A stretch of DNA of 64,000 nucleotides from positions 62,001-126,000 of the forward strand of contig CABYUV010000001.1 of NCBI GenBank assembly GCA_902522115.1, in the 5' to 3' direction. Of this stretch, positions 1 to 8,387 are shown piece after piece. Numbering within the stretch: the first letter of the stretch is position 1; each line of letters starts with the position of its first letter. Position numbers and translations under genes: made by a program. This DNA comes from an uncultured Pelagibacteraceae bacterium. GTDB lineage: Bacteria; Pseudomonadota; Alphaproteobacteria; Pelagibacterales; Pelagibacteraceae. The notes beneath the pieces were generated by a model that did not search any database, had not been told where the DNA came from, and saw only the letters and a list, made by a program, of their open reading frames with translations.

Positions 1-1017
1 TCTACTTTCTTTTTCTTGTTTGTTTAAAAGTTCTAAAGTTCTAATTTTAGGACAACCAATTACAGATCCTCCGGGCATCATTGCCTTAATGATATCAATC
101 AATTTTGTATTTTTATTTAATATTCCACCAATTGAAGTCACATAATGAAAAAGATGTTTGTATTCCTCGACATATTTTTTTTTGAATATTTTGACACTTC
201 CAGGTTTACAAATTTTAGATAAATCACTTCTTTCCATATCAACTATCATGTTATGTTCTTTGGTTTCTTTTTCGTTATTTTTAAAATATTTAAGAGCTAT
301 ATTTTTATTGGATAATAATTTTTTCTTAAAAGTTCCAGCTATTGGTTTAGTTATTATTTTGTTTTTTTTCTTATCAATTAATGTTTCAGGAGAGCAACTG
401 ACTATAGAGTAATCCTTATCTTTTATCATAAATGATTCTGGGGAGGCATTAACACGCATTAATTTCCAAAAAAAATTAATAGGATCAATTAATGATTTAT
501 TCTTGTATTTTGTGCAAATTTTAATTTGATAGGTTTCACCTTCTCTTATTTTTTTTGAGAATAATTCAAATATTTTTTTATATTTTGTATAAGAAATATT
601 AATCTTAAAAGGACTTAGTATTTGAGTTTTGCTGAACTGATAATTGAACGAATGTTTTTTTATATTAGATATAATTTTAATATTTTTTCTAATTTTAATT
701 ATAGTCTCAGGTTTATAAAATATTCCTTTATAAAAATTGATTCTTTTTTTATTTTTTAAGTTAATACCAATTAAATTACATAAAATTTCATAACCAAAAA
801 AACCGAGATATAAATCTGTTTCTTTTTTATATTTTTTCTTCTCTAATGAATTTAGAAATTTATTAATATTTTTTTTTGTTAGAATAATTTTTTTAGAAAA
901 ATCGGTATAAATATTATACCCATCATCTATTTTATAAATTATTAAAGGTTTATCTGATTGATACAGATCCTCTAAATATGGGTTAAATTTAAACTTATGC
1001 TGGCTGAGTTCTTTCAA
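1..1017 (-). CDS. pabB: Chorismate-binding enzyme, aminodeoxychorismate synthase component I (partial)
   Basis: The minus-strand frame stays open to the left edge, so the C-terminus is missing. It makes 4-amino-4-deoxychorismate from chorismate and ammonia for folate synthesis. Visible motifs, in order, are FFGYE near residue 80, EGETYQI, a KPIAGT block, EHNMIVDMERSDLSKIC, and MPGGSVIGCPKIRTLEL at the very end, the signature of the chorismate-binding TrpE/PabB fold. I prefer PabB to TrpE from the short N-terminus. No early in-frame ATG exists; the only plausible start is TTG at 1017, preceded by an AGAGAA-type sequence and overlapping the MFS gene by 23 bp. It is last in a metC-MFS-pabB run. 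TrpE remains possible. Confidence 0.8.
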   Translation of the reverse strand, partial: MKELSQHKFKFNPYLEDLYQSDKPLIIYKIDDGYNIYTDFSKKIILTKKNINKFLNSLEKKKYKKETDLYLGFFGYEILCNLIGINLKNKKRINFYKGIFYKPETIIKIRKNIKIISNIKKHSFNYQFSKTQILSPFKINISYTKYKKIFELFSKKIREGETYQIKICTKYKNKSLIDPINFFWKLMRVNASPESFMIKDKDYSIVSCSPETLIDKKKNKIITKPIAGTFKKKLLSNKNIALKYFKNNEKETKEHNMIVDMERSDLSKICKPGSVKIFKKKYVEEYKHLFHYVTSIGGILNKNTKLIDIIKAMMPGGSVIGCPKIRTLELLNKQEKESR

Positions 1018-2215
1018 TTGCTTTCTCTATTATAGGTAAGTGTATCAGACCTGCAAATAATGATAATGCGATAGATCCGTACCATGCATAATCAAAATTT
1101 CCGTTTAATTCATAAAATACACCACCTAGATATGCTCCTAGGAAAGAACCAATTTGATGGCTTACAAAAACTATTCCATATAAAAGTCCAACATATTTTG
1201 TACCAAATATGTGTGCAACAATTCCATTTGTTGGAGGAACTGTGGATAACCATAAAAAACCAAAAGTAACTCCAAATACTACTGAATTAAAGATACTTGG
1301 TGGTAAGAAAATAAAATAAATTATAGAAACTCCTCTTAATAGATAAATGGCACTTAATATTTTTTTCTTACTATACCTTGTTGCCAAATAACCGCTTGTA
1401 ATAGTACCAGCCATATTAAATACACCAATTAAAGCTAAAACCATTGCAGGTGTCCAATCAGGCAAACCTTTATCTGCCATATAAGTAGGAATGTGTGTTG
1501 CTACTAAAGCAATATGCCAACCACAAACAAAAAAACCCAAAGTAAGATAAATAAAACTTTTGTTGGCAAATGCCTCTCTTAGAGCCTCTCTTGCTGTTTG
1601 ATTATTGTCTTCATTAACTCCTACAGGTATTTTTGGAGTACTAACAAACAAAGCTATAACCAATCCTAATCCTAAAAGAAGAGAAAAGTATAAAAGCGTA
1701 TTCTCCCAACCTGTTTCAACTAAGGAATATCTTACAAGTAACGGTGATACAAAATATCCAAATGAACCTGCACATGTAACAATTCCAGTTGCAATAGTTC
1801 TATTAGATGCTGGAAAATGTTTAGCTACTACTGATACTGGGATACCGATTGCAGTGGAGCCTAGACCAATTCCAATCATCACTCCTATAGTTAAAGTAAA
1901 ATAACCTCCAGTATTATAGCCAGAATAAAAAAGCAAAACCCCAATTAAATAAAAAGCAAAGCCAATAAATATTGAAACCGCTCCTCCGTATTTATCAGTA
2001 AGTACACCAAATAACGGACTGAATACTCCCCAAAGTAATAACTGTAATCCCATAACAAAACCAAAATGAGAAATGGAAATATCTAAATCTGTGTTAAAAT
2101 CAAAATAAAATAATCCAAACGTCTGTCTGATTCCTAATGAAATTATTACAACTATAGAAGCAGCAATTAAAGTGATTAATGCTTTTTTGGTAATAGTAAA
2201 ACTTTCTGAACTCAT
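995..2215 (-). CDS. MFS transporter
   Basis: A 406-aa integral membrane protein with about 12 hydrophobic segments. The loop 2-3 signature of the major facilitator superfamily is visible as GVLTDKYGG near residues 70-80. The N-terminal half with IRQTFGLF and the overall length resemble the monocarboxylate or oxalate:formate-type MFS subgroup, but the substrate cannot be read from sequence. Its ATG overlaps the stop of the upstream cystathionine beta-lyase gene by 4 bp (ATGA), which implies translational coupling. Export or import of a small organic acid or amino-acid product is a guess from this pairing. Confidence 0.85.
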   Translation of the reverse strand: MSSESFTITKKALITLIAASIVVIISLGIRQTFGLFYFDFNTDLDISISHFGFVMGLQLLLWGVFSPLFGVLTDKYGGAVSIFIGFAFYLIGVLLFYSGYNTGGYFTLTIGVMIGIGLGSTAIGIPVSVVAKHFPASNRTIATGIVTCAGSFGYFVSPLLVRYSLVETGWENTLLYFSLLLGLGLVIALFVSTPKIPVGVNEDNNQTAREALREAFANKSFIYLTLGFFVCGWHIALVATHIPTYMADKGLPDWTPAMVLALIGVFNMAGTITSGYLATRYSKKKILSAIYLLRGVSIIYFIFLPPSIFNSVVFGVTFGFLWLSTVPPTNGIVAHIFGTKYVGLLYGIVFVSHQIGSFLGAYLGGVFYELNGNFDYAWYGSIALSLFAGLIHLPIIEKAIERTQPA

Positions 2216-3390
2216 TTTATAAATTTTAATGCTTGTTTTATATCATTTATTATGTCTTTAGGATCTTCAAGTCCAATATGCATCCTTATTATATGTTCAT
2301 CTTTATTTATATGTGTAAATTGTCTCTTACCTAATGCTTGGTGTGTTTGATAAAGTGCTAGGCTTTCAAAACCACCCCAACTAAAACCATAACCAAAAAG
2401 TTTTAGTGAATTAACAAATTTTAATACAGAATTTTTGTTTTTTGATTTAATTTTAAATCCTAATAAACCCGAAGCTCCAGAGTAATATTTTTTCCACAGT
2501 TTATAATTTTGACTTCCTTTTTTATATGGATAGAAAACTTTAATAATTTTTTTTTGTTTTGATAAAAACTGTGAAACTTTTAGGGCATTTTCTTGATGTT
2601 TGTCTAATCTTACATCTAAAGTTCTAATTCCTCTAAGAATTAAATATGCATCATCTGGACCTAACCTTAATCCTGAAACTTTACTTGTTAGTTCAACCAA
2701 TTTAAAAACTCTCTTACTTATTGCTAAACTACCTCCCATTACATCTGAATGCCCAGAATAATATTTTGTTGCAGAAACAATTGACATGTCAAAACCTAAT
2801 TTTATTGGTTTTAAAAAATAAGGTGTTCCCCAAGTGTTATCTATGGCTGTATAAATTTTATTTTTTTTTGCCAATGAGACTATTTTAGATAAATCTTGAA
2901 ATTCAAAGGTGTTACTTCCAGGATTTTCAACAAAAATAAGCTTTGTTTTTTTTGTAATCTTGCTTTTAAGGTCGTTCAAATCATTTGGATTATAAAATAT
3001 TGCTCTGATGTTGAATTTTTTTAAATAAGTTTCTGTTAATAGTCTTGAAGGTGAGTAAACAGAGTCTGTAACAAGTATTTCATCATCTGGCTTGACAACG
3101 CTTAACACTCCAAGAAATATAGCACCAAAACCAGTAGGTGTTAGATAAACCTTGTAACATTCTTCAATTTTTCTTAAAATTTGTTGTAATGCATATGTTG
3201 TGGACGTTCCCTGTCGACCATAATCAAAATTTCCACTTACTGGATTTTTAAGATATTTATTTTGTGTCTTTTTAATATCCTGCAAAGATTTAAAAATAAT
3301 AGTAGAAGCTCTTACCACTGGAGGATTTACTGACTGATTATGAAAATCTTTAGCTGTATGTTTCAGAAAAGTCTTTAAGGAATTACCCAT
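2212..3390 (-). CDS. metC: Cystathionine beta-lyase, PLP-dependent
   Basis: A 392-aa cytosolic enzyme of the Cys/Met-metabolism PLP family, close to the usual length. It is expected to cleave cystathionine to homocysteine, pyruvate and ammonia in methionine synthesis. The PLP lysine is K209 in SATKYYSGHSDVMGG; D184 in AIDNTW contacts the pyridine nitrogen; Y57 and R59 in DYGRQGTST match the residues that reach the cofactor of the neighbouring subunit. Related family members (cystathionine gamma-synthase, methionine gamma-lyase) share these motifs, so exact specificity is inferred. First gene of the minus-strand run leading into the MFS carrier and pabB. Confidence 0.82.
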   Translation of the reverse strand: MGNSLKTFLKHTAKDFHNQSVNPPVVRASTIIFKSLQDIKKTQNKYLKNPVSGNFDYGRQGTSTTYALQQILRKIEECYKVYLTPTGFGAIFLGVLSVVKPDDEILVTDSVYSPSRLLTETYLKKFNIRAIFYNPNDLNDLKSKITKKTKLIFVENPGSNTFEFQDLSKIVSLAKKNKIYTAIDNTWGTPYFLKPIKLGFDMSIVSATKYYSGHSDVMGGSLAISKRVFKLVELTSKVSGLRLGPDDAYLILRGIRTLDVRLDKHQENALKVSQFLSKQKKIIKVFYPYKKGSQNYKLWKKYYSGASGLLGFKIKSKNKNSVLKFVNSLKLFGYGFSWGGFESLALYQTHQALGKRQFTHINKDEHIIRMHIGLEDPKDIINDIKQALKFIK

Positions 3391-3462
3391 AATAAATTTG
3401 ATATGTTATTAAGACAATGCTATATCCCATGAAAAACGTCAATATAATTAAAATAGGATTAA

Positions 3463-3546
3463 ATGAGTTACCCAAAAAAACATAGAGGCCGAAGAAAACA
3501 AGGGTCAAAAAAAAGAAGAGCTAAAAGAAAAAACAAGAAGAAATAA
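3463..3546 (+). CDS. 27-aa very basic small protein
   Basis: A short frame of 27 codons that starts MSYPKKHRGRRKQGSKKR and ends in three lysines; 16 of its 27 residues are Lys or Arg. A TATAAT box lies at 3443-3448 and a GGA-type ribosome site sits a few bases before the ATG. It fills the gap between the divergent metC gene and the convergent mnmA gene, ending 8 bp from the mnmA stop. The composition resembles small ribosomal proteins or other RNA-binding peptides, but I recognise no family and assign no function. Whether it is translated is unproven. Confidence 0.55.
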   Translation: MSYPKKHRGRRKQGSKKRRAKRKNKKK

Positions 3547-3554
3547 TTTCTCTA

Positions 3555-4673
3555 CTATTCTTTAATCCATCCACCACCAAGCACTTTGTGACCAAATTGG
3601 TCTTCACGATAAAAGACACATGCTTGACCAGGGGAAATACCATCCTCTGGATGTGTTAAATGAACTTTTGCATTATTATTATCTATTAAATCGACTTTTG
3701 CCTCTAAAAGACTTCCTGTGGATCTAACTTTAACAAAGAGCTTTTTATCTAAATCCTCTTTTTTAGTTAACAAATTTATTTCTTTTAAAGATATTATTTT
3801 TTTTCCAAGTTTTTCTTTAGGTCCAACGATTATTTCATTTTTATCAGAATTGATCTTAAGCACATAAAGAGCTTCTTTATCTGAAACTTTAATACCTTTA
3901 CGTTGTCCAATTGTAAAATTAATAATTCCATCATGAACACCAATTACATTACCATTCAAATTTTTTATATTTCCTTTCTGAAAGGAGTCTGGTTTAAACT
4001 TTTGTATTACTGAAGCATAATCACCATTTGGAACAAAACATATGTCTTGACTATCAGGTTTATCAGCAACGTTTAAATCTAACTTTTTTGCAATTTCTCT
4101 AGTTTTGTCTTTTAACATTCCGCCTAATGGAAATCTTAAATAATCTAATTGCTCCCTAGTTGTATTAAACAAAAAATAACTTTGGTCCCTATTTTCATCT
4201 ATAGCTCTATACATGTTTGAAGTTTTATTTTCTGTAACACTTTTTACATAATGACCAGTAACTAATGCATCAGCTTTGAGTTCTTTTGAAACTTCAAATA
4301 AATCTTTAAATTTTACAGTTTGATTACACTGAACACATGGAATTGGAGTTTCACCTTTTAAATAACTCTCAACAAAATTATCTATAACGCCTTGCTTAAA
4401 CTTGTCTTGGTAATATAAAATTTTATGTTCTATACCTAGCTTATGTGCAACGCGTTTAGCATCCATTATGTCTTGACCTGAACAACATTGTTTTGATGCA
4501 GCTACTTCTTTGCCATCGTCATAAAGTTTTAGAGTTATTCCAATTACATTGTATCCTTCTTTTTTCATGATACCTGCAACGGTGGAAGAATCTACTCCAC
4601 CCGACATTGCAACAACTACAGTTGTATCTGAAGGTTTTTTATCTAAACCTATAGAATTTAAGTCTTTATTCAT
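3555..4673 (-). CDS. mnmA: tRNA-specific 2-thiouridylase MnmA
   Basis: A 372-aa enzyme that activates U34 of Lys, Glu and Gln tRNAs with ATP and inserts sulfur. The PP-loop SGGVDS is at residues 24-29. The two catalytic cysteines are C116 in VQCNQTVKF and C212 in SQDICF. The C-terminal third carries the tRNA-binding and beta-barrel blocks, including FTIGQRKGI and [12 protein letters not shown]. Length is standard and the ATG is unambiguous. It is divergent from the small DUF3553 gene. I see no unusual residue. Confidence 0.95.
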   Translation of the reverse strand: MNKDLNSIGLDKKPSDTTVVVAMSGGVDSSTVAGIMKKEGYNVIGITLKLYDDGKEVAASKQCCSGQDIMDAKRVAHKLGIEHKILYYQDKFKQGVIDNFVESYLKGETPIPCVQCNQTVKFKDLFEVSKELKADALVTGHYVKSVTENKTSNMYRAIDENRDQSYFLFNTTREQLDYLRFPLGGMLKDKTREIAKKLDLNVADKPDSQDICFVPNGDYASVIQKFKPDSFQKGNIKNLNGNVIGVHDGIINFTIGQRKGIKVSDKEALYVLKINSDKNEIIVGPKEKLGKKIISLKEINLLTKKEDLDKKLFVKVRSTGSLLEAKVDLIDNNNAKVHLTHPEDGISPGQACVFYREDQFGHKVLGGGWIKE

Positions 4674-4714
4674 ATGGTGGTATTTATACTGATTTACAAT
4701 ATAAGTTAAATTAA

Positions 4715-4885
4715 ATGATATTAGATTATGAACCAGGTGACAAAGTCACTAACCCTCAAAAAAAAGAATGGGGGATTGGGCAAGTACAATCTATAATTAA
4801 AGATAAAGTAACAGTAAATTTTGAAAATGCTGGAAAAAAAGTAATTAACGCAAAAAACATTGAATTAAAAAAACTAGGAAAATGA
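4715..4885 (+). CDS. DUF3553 domain small protein
   Basis: A 56-aa protein reading [19 protein letters not shown], then GIGQVQS and a [11 protein letters not shown] block. This is the pattern of the alphaproteobacterial DUF3553 family, whose biochemical role is unknown to me. Its TGA overlaps the ATG of the following phosphatase gene (aATGA, 4 bp), so the two are probably translated together. It is divergent from mnmA, with about 41 bp between starts, so both promoters must lie in that gap. Confidence 0.8.
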   Translation: MILDYEPGDKVTNPQKKEWGIGQVQSIIKDKVTVNFENAGKKVINAKNIELKKLGK

Positions 4886-5652
4886 AGGTAAACTTAAAAG
4901 AGATTGTAGAAAGTTTAATTGAAAATTTTTTAGAAGCAGGAGATTTATCTATTCAATTAAGAGAAAAGGGTCTAGTTAAAAAAATAAAATCAGACAATAC
5001 ACCTGTCAGTAATGGTGATTTGGAGGTAAATAAATTTATATCAAACAAAATTTCTGAGGTAACTCCTAATTTACCTATCATTTCAGAGGAAACTTCTGAA
5101 AATAAAGACAATCAAAATTTGAGAGATTTCTGGCTTATTGATCCTATTGATGGAACTTATGATTATATTAATAATTTAGAAGAATTTACCATTAACGCTG
5201 GTTTAATAATAAACAACAGGCCTGCTGCAGGATTGATAAATGCTCCTGCAAAAAAAAGGATGTTTTATTCTTATGAAAAAGGTAATGCTTTTGAATTTAG
5301 TAGCGGTAAAAAAATTAACTTATTTGATTTACCTTCTAAGAAAAAAGAAAATTTAAAATTTATTTCTTACTCAAATAAAATAAAACCTGAAATTCAAAAA
5401 ATTTATGATGATTTAGGGGTAAAAGAAAATATTAGAATGAAAAGTTCTTTGAAATTCTGTGTTGTTGCTGCTGGTGAATACGATGGATATGTTGCTGAAC
5501 CTAGGGCACATGAATGGGATATAGCAGCTGGTCATGCAATTTTAGAACATGCAGGTGGAACTGTAACAGATTTTGAGGGAAATGAAATTTTGTATGGTAA
5601 AAAAGATTTAAAAAATCCAAGTATAATTTTGAAAAATAAAAATATTTTATAA
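4882..5652 (+). CDS. cysQ: Inositol monophosphatase-family 3'(2'),5'-bisphosphate nucleotidase
   Basis: A 256-aa Mg-dependent phosphatase. Family metal ligands are visible: E69-E70 in IISEETSE, the DPIDGT loop at 87-92, and W212-D213 in EWDIAAGHA. CysQ members remove the 3'-phosphate from PAP made during sulfate assimilation; the IMPase fold also covers inositol and fructose-bisphosphate phosphatases, so the substrate is inferred. Translation appears coupled upstream to DUF3553 and downstream to a 47-aa membrane peptide, whose ATG shares a base with this stop. The inositol genes near 40-61 kb make an inositol phosphatase role worth considering, but nothing links them directly. Confidence 0.75.
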   Translation: MKVNLKEIVESLIENFLEAGDLSIQLREKGLVKKIKSDNTPVSNGDLEVNKFISNKISEVTPNLPIISEETSENKDNQNLRDFWLIDPIDGTYDYINNLEEFTINAGLIINNRPAAGLINAPAKKRMFYSYEKGNAFEFSSGKKINLFDLPSKKKENLKFISYSNKIKPEIQKIYDDLGVKENIRMKSSLKFCVVAAGEYDGYVAEPRAHEWDIAAGHAILEHAGGTVTDFEGNEILYGKKDLKNPSIILKNKNIL

Positions 5653-5795
5653 TGGATGAACAATTAAGAATAATACTGATAATTATTGTTTCTGTTTCAA
5701 TTTTTGGGTTGTTAGTGTTTGTTTTCGTAAAAAACTATATAAGAAGTAAAATAAATCAGCTTGTTAAAGAAGAAAAAGATAAAAAGTCAGAGTAA
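5652..5795 (+). CDS. 47-aa single-span membrane protein
   Basis: The frame starts inside the cysQ stop (TAATG). It encodes a short N-terminus, one strongly hydrophobic segment at about residues 6-28, and a charged Lys/Glu-rich tail. The layout suggests a single-pass inner-membrane peptide with a cytosolic tail. No family is recognised. The last 9 bp overlap the 3' end of recX on the other strand. Confidence 0.6.
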   Translation: MDEQLRIILIIIVSVSIFGLLVFVFVKNYIRSKINQLVKEEKDKKSE

Positions 5796-6350
5796 ATTTA
5801 TTATTTTCAGATATTCATCTTTTTCTATATCCATTACCTTTTTAGATGTTTCAAAATCAAAACCGTTTCTTGCAAGCAAGGATATATCTTTTTTATAAAA
5901 TAAAGTTCTATTATCCTCTGCTCTAGCTGGACCAATTCTTTTTTTTTTACATAATTTTATAGCAGAAAAAAAATCTTGATCTGAATTGTCTTCTTTTATT
6001 TTATTTACAGTATCTTTGATAAATGTCTCGTTAATTCCTTTTCCAATCAGATAATTTCTAATTTTATTAATTGAGTTTCCTCTTTGAATCATACTTTTAG
6101 CTTTGCTTTCAGAATAAAATTGATCATTTATAAATCTATTTTTCTCTAAATCAGATAGAACAATATCAATCAGTTTATTTACATCTTTTTTTCTGACATC
6201 TGATGATGATAGTTTCATATATTTTTTTAATAAATAAGTTTTGAGTTGTTGTTTTGAAGGAGCGTACTTTTCAACATAAGCAAAGGCAAAATTACGCATC
6301 TCATCAACAGTTACTTGGAGGGTTTTTTTTCTATTTCTTATAGGAATCAT
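5787..6350 (-). CDS. recX: Regulatory protein RecX
   Basis: A 187-aa protein of charged helical repeats typical of RecX, which binds RecA filaments and limits their activity. Recognisable blocks are FAFAYVEKYAPSKQQLKTYL near the N-terminus, LEKNRFINDQFYSESKAKSM in the middle, and a third degenerate three-helix repeat at the C-terminus. recA is not in the window, so the gene is unlinked from its partner. Its ATG is only 26 bp from the ATG of the divergent ABA4-like gene. Confidence 0.8.
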   Translation of the reverse strand: MIPIRNRKKTLQVTVDEMRNFAFAYVEKYAPSKQQLKTYLLKKYMKLSSSDVRKKDVNKLIDIVLSDLEKNRFINDQFYSESKAKSMIQRGNSINKIRNYLIGKGINETFIKDTVNKIKEDNSDQDFFSAIKLCKKKRIGPARAEDNRTLFYKKDISLLARNGFDFETSKKVMDIEKDEYLKIINLL

Positions 6351-6376
6351 TGTTAGATTTAATATAATATATCTAA

Positions 6377-6850
6377 ATGATTGAACAAATTTATACTTAT
6401 TTCACAATTGAGATACTTTACATGTGGATCAACCTTGGAGTTCTACCTTTTTGGTTTATCTTAATAGTGTTTCCTCAATCACATTTAAGTAGAATATTTG
6501 TAACATCAATTTTTCCCTTTTTCATATTAAGCGGTGTGTATATCTTTATTTTATATAAATCTTATTTAATTGGGTATGATTTTGACAGTAATTTCACTCT
6601 TTACTTGGGTCTAAGTGAGCTATCTAGATTGTTTGAAGATCATTTGTATATAATGATATTTTGGACTCATTTTATAGCAATAAACTTATTTATTGGTGGC
6701 TGGATTGTTAAAGACTCTCAAAAGTTTTCTATAAATAAAGTTTTGATGGCTGTGCCATTAATTGTGACTTATTTAATTGGTCCAATAGGTTTGCTTTTAT
6801 ATTGGATAATTAGAATTTTTTACGCAAAAAGAATTAGTTTATATGAGTAA
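6377..6850 (+). CDS. ABA4-like (DUF4281) membrane protein
   Basis: A 157-aa protein with about four membrane segments. The N-terminal NLGVLPFWFILIVFPQS, the central LSRLFEDHLYIMIFWTHFIA and the following LFIGGWIV match the pattern of the ABA4/DUF4281 family, first known from plant neoxanthin formation and common in marine bacteria. The bacterial role is not established. The gene overlaps the next one by 8 bp, so the pair is probably one transcript. Confidence 0.7.
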   Translation: MIEQIYTYFTIEILYMWINLGVLPFWFILIVFPQSHLSRIFVTSIFPFFILSGVYIFILYKSYLIGYDFDSNFTLYLGLSELSRLFEDHLYIMIFWTHFIAINLFIGGWIVKDSQKFSINKVLMAVPLIVTYLIGPIGLLLYWIIRIFYAKRISLYE

Positions 6851-7421
6851 TCATATAGATTTTTATTTCGATATAATTAGCCCGTATGCATATATTGCAC
6901 ATAAAAAAATTCTTAAATATAAAAATGTCATCTTTAATTATAAACCCATCTATTTAGGAGGTCTTCATAAACTTGCTGGGATAGATTCGCCTGCATTTAA
7001 TAAATATAAATTGAAAAATAATATAAATGATTGCAATTTGGTATCTGCAAAAAATAATATTGAATTCAAATGGAATGCTAATTTTCCTATAAATTCTTTA
7101 AATATAATGCGAGGGTATATTAGTGTTAGTAAGGATAAGCAAAACGATTACTTAAATTGTTTCTTTGATGCTTATTGGAAAAACAATAATGACTTATCAA
7201 ATATTAATAATATGTCTAAATTGATAAGGAATTTAAATATTGATAGTGAAGAATTTTTTCAATCTATAAAAGAACAATCTGTTAAAGATCAATTGATTAA
7301 ATTAACTACTGATGCTTTTCAAAAAGAAGTTTTTGGAACTCCAACTTTTAGAGTAAATAATAAAATTTTTTGGGGACAAGATAGACTCGAATATGCTTTA
7401 GAAGAAATCGGTGCTAACTAA
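6843..7421 (+). CDS. DsbA-fold protein, 2-hydroxychromene-2-carboxylate isomerase family
   Basis: A 192-aa protein with a thioredoxin-like DsbA fold but no CxxC. The N-terminal DFYFDIISPYAYIA places a serine (S13) where the kappa-class GST and HCCA isomerase family keeps its catalytic serine. The FGTPTF cis-proline motif lies near residue 165 and a DRLEY segment follows, as in that family. Glutathione-dependent isomerisation is known for relatives; the natural substrate here is unknown. It ends 4 bp inside the convergent rhodanese gene. Confidence 0.75.
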   Translation: MSNHIDFYFDIISPYAYIAHKKILKYKNVIFNYKPIYLGGLHKLAGIDSPAFNKYKLKNNINDCNLVSAKNNIEFKWNANFPINSLNIMRGYISVSKDKQNDYLNCFFDAYWKNNNDLSNINNMSKLIRNLNIDSEEFFQSIKEQSVKDQLIKLTTDAFQKEVFGTPTFRVNNKIFWGQDRLEYALEEIGAN

Positions 7422-7801
7422 ATTATTTTAAATTTGCTGCTAGCTATAGAGCCAAATCCTCCATCAATGTGTGATACTTTTTGATACCCCATATCTTTTA
7501 ATGATTTTACAGCTAAAGCTGATCTTACACCTCCTGCACAAAACAAAACAAATTCTTTATTTTGGTCTATTTTTCCACTTTGAAATATTGGGCTATTGGG
7601 ATCTAAATATACTTCAAGCATTCCTCTTGGAATATGAGTTGCTCCCTCAACACTACCTGTGTTCTCTAACTCATTACTTTCTCTTATATCAATAAGATTA
7701 CAATTTTTATTTTGGACCATTTGATAAGCTTCTCCAGCATCAATTGTTTTAATTTCACTCATAGCTTCAGAAACTAAATTTTGAATTGTTTTTACACTCA
7801 T
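7418..7801 (-). CDS. Rhodanese-like sulfurtransferase domain protein
   Basis: A 127-aa single-domain rhodanese. The persulfide-carrying cysteine is C88 in the active loop CAGGVR (88-93). The N-terminal CNLIDIRESNELENTG and the C-terminal HIDGGF segment are standard for the family. No signal peptide is seen, so it is expected to be cytosolic. Sulfur transfer is the family activity; acceptor and donor are unknown. Confidence 0.85.
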   Translation of the reverse strand: MSVKTIQNLVSEAMSEIKTIDAGEAYQMVQNKNCNLIDIRESNELENTGSVEGATHIPRGMLEVYLDPNSPIFQSGKIDQNKEFVLFCAGGVRSALAVKSLKDMGYQKVSHIDGGFGSIASSKFKII

Positions 7802-7846
7802 AATTTATTTTAAATTACCTGAAAAATATTATATTGCTATCAAATT

Positions 7847-8317
7847 ATGCTTAAAATTAATTCCAAGGCTCCTTCATTTACAGTTACATCAACTACAAAA
7901 AATAAATACTCATTAAAAGATTCAATAGGAAAATATGTTGTTTTGTACTTTTATCCAAAAGACGATACTCCTGGATGTACTATGGAAACTAATGATTTTA
8001 ATAAACTCCTATCTAAGTTTAAAAAGTTAGACTGTGAAGTTTATGGGCTATCAAAAGATAGTTTAAAAAGTCATGATAAATTCAGAGATAAATACAATAT
8101 AAAATTTGATTTACTCTCTGACGAAGAAATAAAAGTTCTTAAGAAATATAAAGTTTGGGGTAAGAAAAAATTTATGGGCCGTGAATTTATGGGAATAATT
8201 AGATCTACTTATTTAATAGATAAAAAAGGCAAAATACTTAAATTTTGGGAAAACGTTAAAGTAAAAGACCATGCTAAAGAAGTCTTAAAAACTCTTCAAA
8301 ATATTGTTAAAAAATAA
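7847..8317 (+). CDS. bcp: Thioredoxin-dependent thiol peroxidase (peroxiredoxin, Bcp type)
   Basis: A 156-aa peroxiredoxin that reduces hydroperoxides. The peroxidatic cysteine is C44 in KDDTPGCTMETND. E. coli Bcp has its resolving cysteine five residues later; here that position is an asparagine and the only nearby cysteine is C63, so this is either a 1-Cys form or resolves differently. Other family blocks are FDLLSDEE and VWGKKKFMGREFMGI. A terminator-like hairpin follows directly. Confidence 0.88.
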   Translation: MLKINSKAPSFTVTSTTKNKYSLKDSIGKYVVLYFYPKDDTPGCTMETNDFNKLLSKFKKLDCEVYGLSKDSLKSHDKFRDKYNIKFDLLSDEEIKVLKKYKVWGKKKFMGREFMGIIRSTYLIDKKGKILKFWENVKVKDHAKEVLKTLQNIVKK

Positions 8318-8320
8318 AAA

Positions 8321-8346
8321 AGACCCCTTATTTCTAAGGGGCCTTT
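8321..8346 (+). terminator. Terminator-like hairpin after bcp
   Basis: The arms CCCCTTA (8324-8330) and TAAGGGG (8335-8341) pair perfectly around a TTTC loop, with an A-rich 5' flank and a short T-rich 3' flank. It lies four bases after the bcp stop and probably ends that transcript. Confidence 0.7.
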
Positions 8347-8348
8347 GG

Positions 8349-8387
8349 TTAACTAACTAGAGAGAGATTATAGTTAATTCTTTTTAT
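8349..8387 (+). terminator. Second plus-strand hairpin with T-rich tail
   Basis: TTAACTA (8349-8355) and TAGTTAA (8371-8377) form a 7-bp stem with a 15-nt loop, followed by TTCTTTTTATT. It is weaker and AU-rich, and could be a backup terminator for bcp. Confidence 0.4.

Noticed and set aside
158-412. Plus-strand frame of 84 codons
   Set aside because: It lies opposite pabB, whose minus-strand frame shows the chorismate-binding motifs; the plus frame has only hydrophobic AT-driven composition.
1605-1904. Plus-strand frame of 99 codons inside the MFS gene
   Set aside because: Antisense shadow of a membrane protein; no ribosome site, and the minus strand encodes the MFS motifs.
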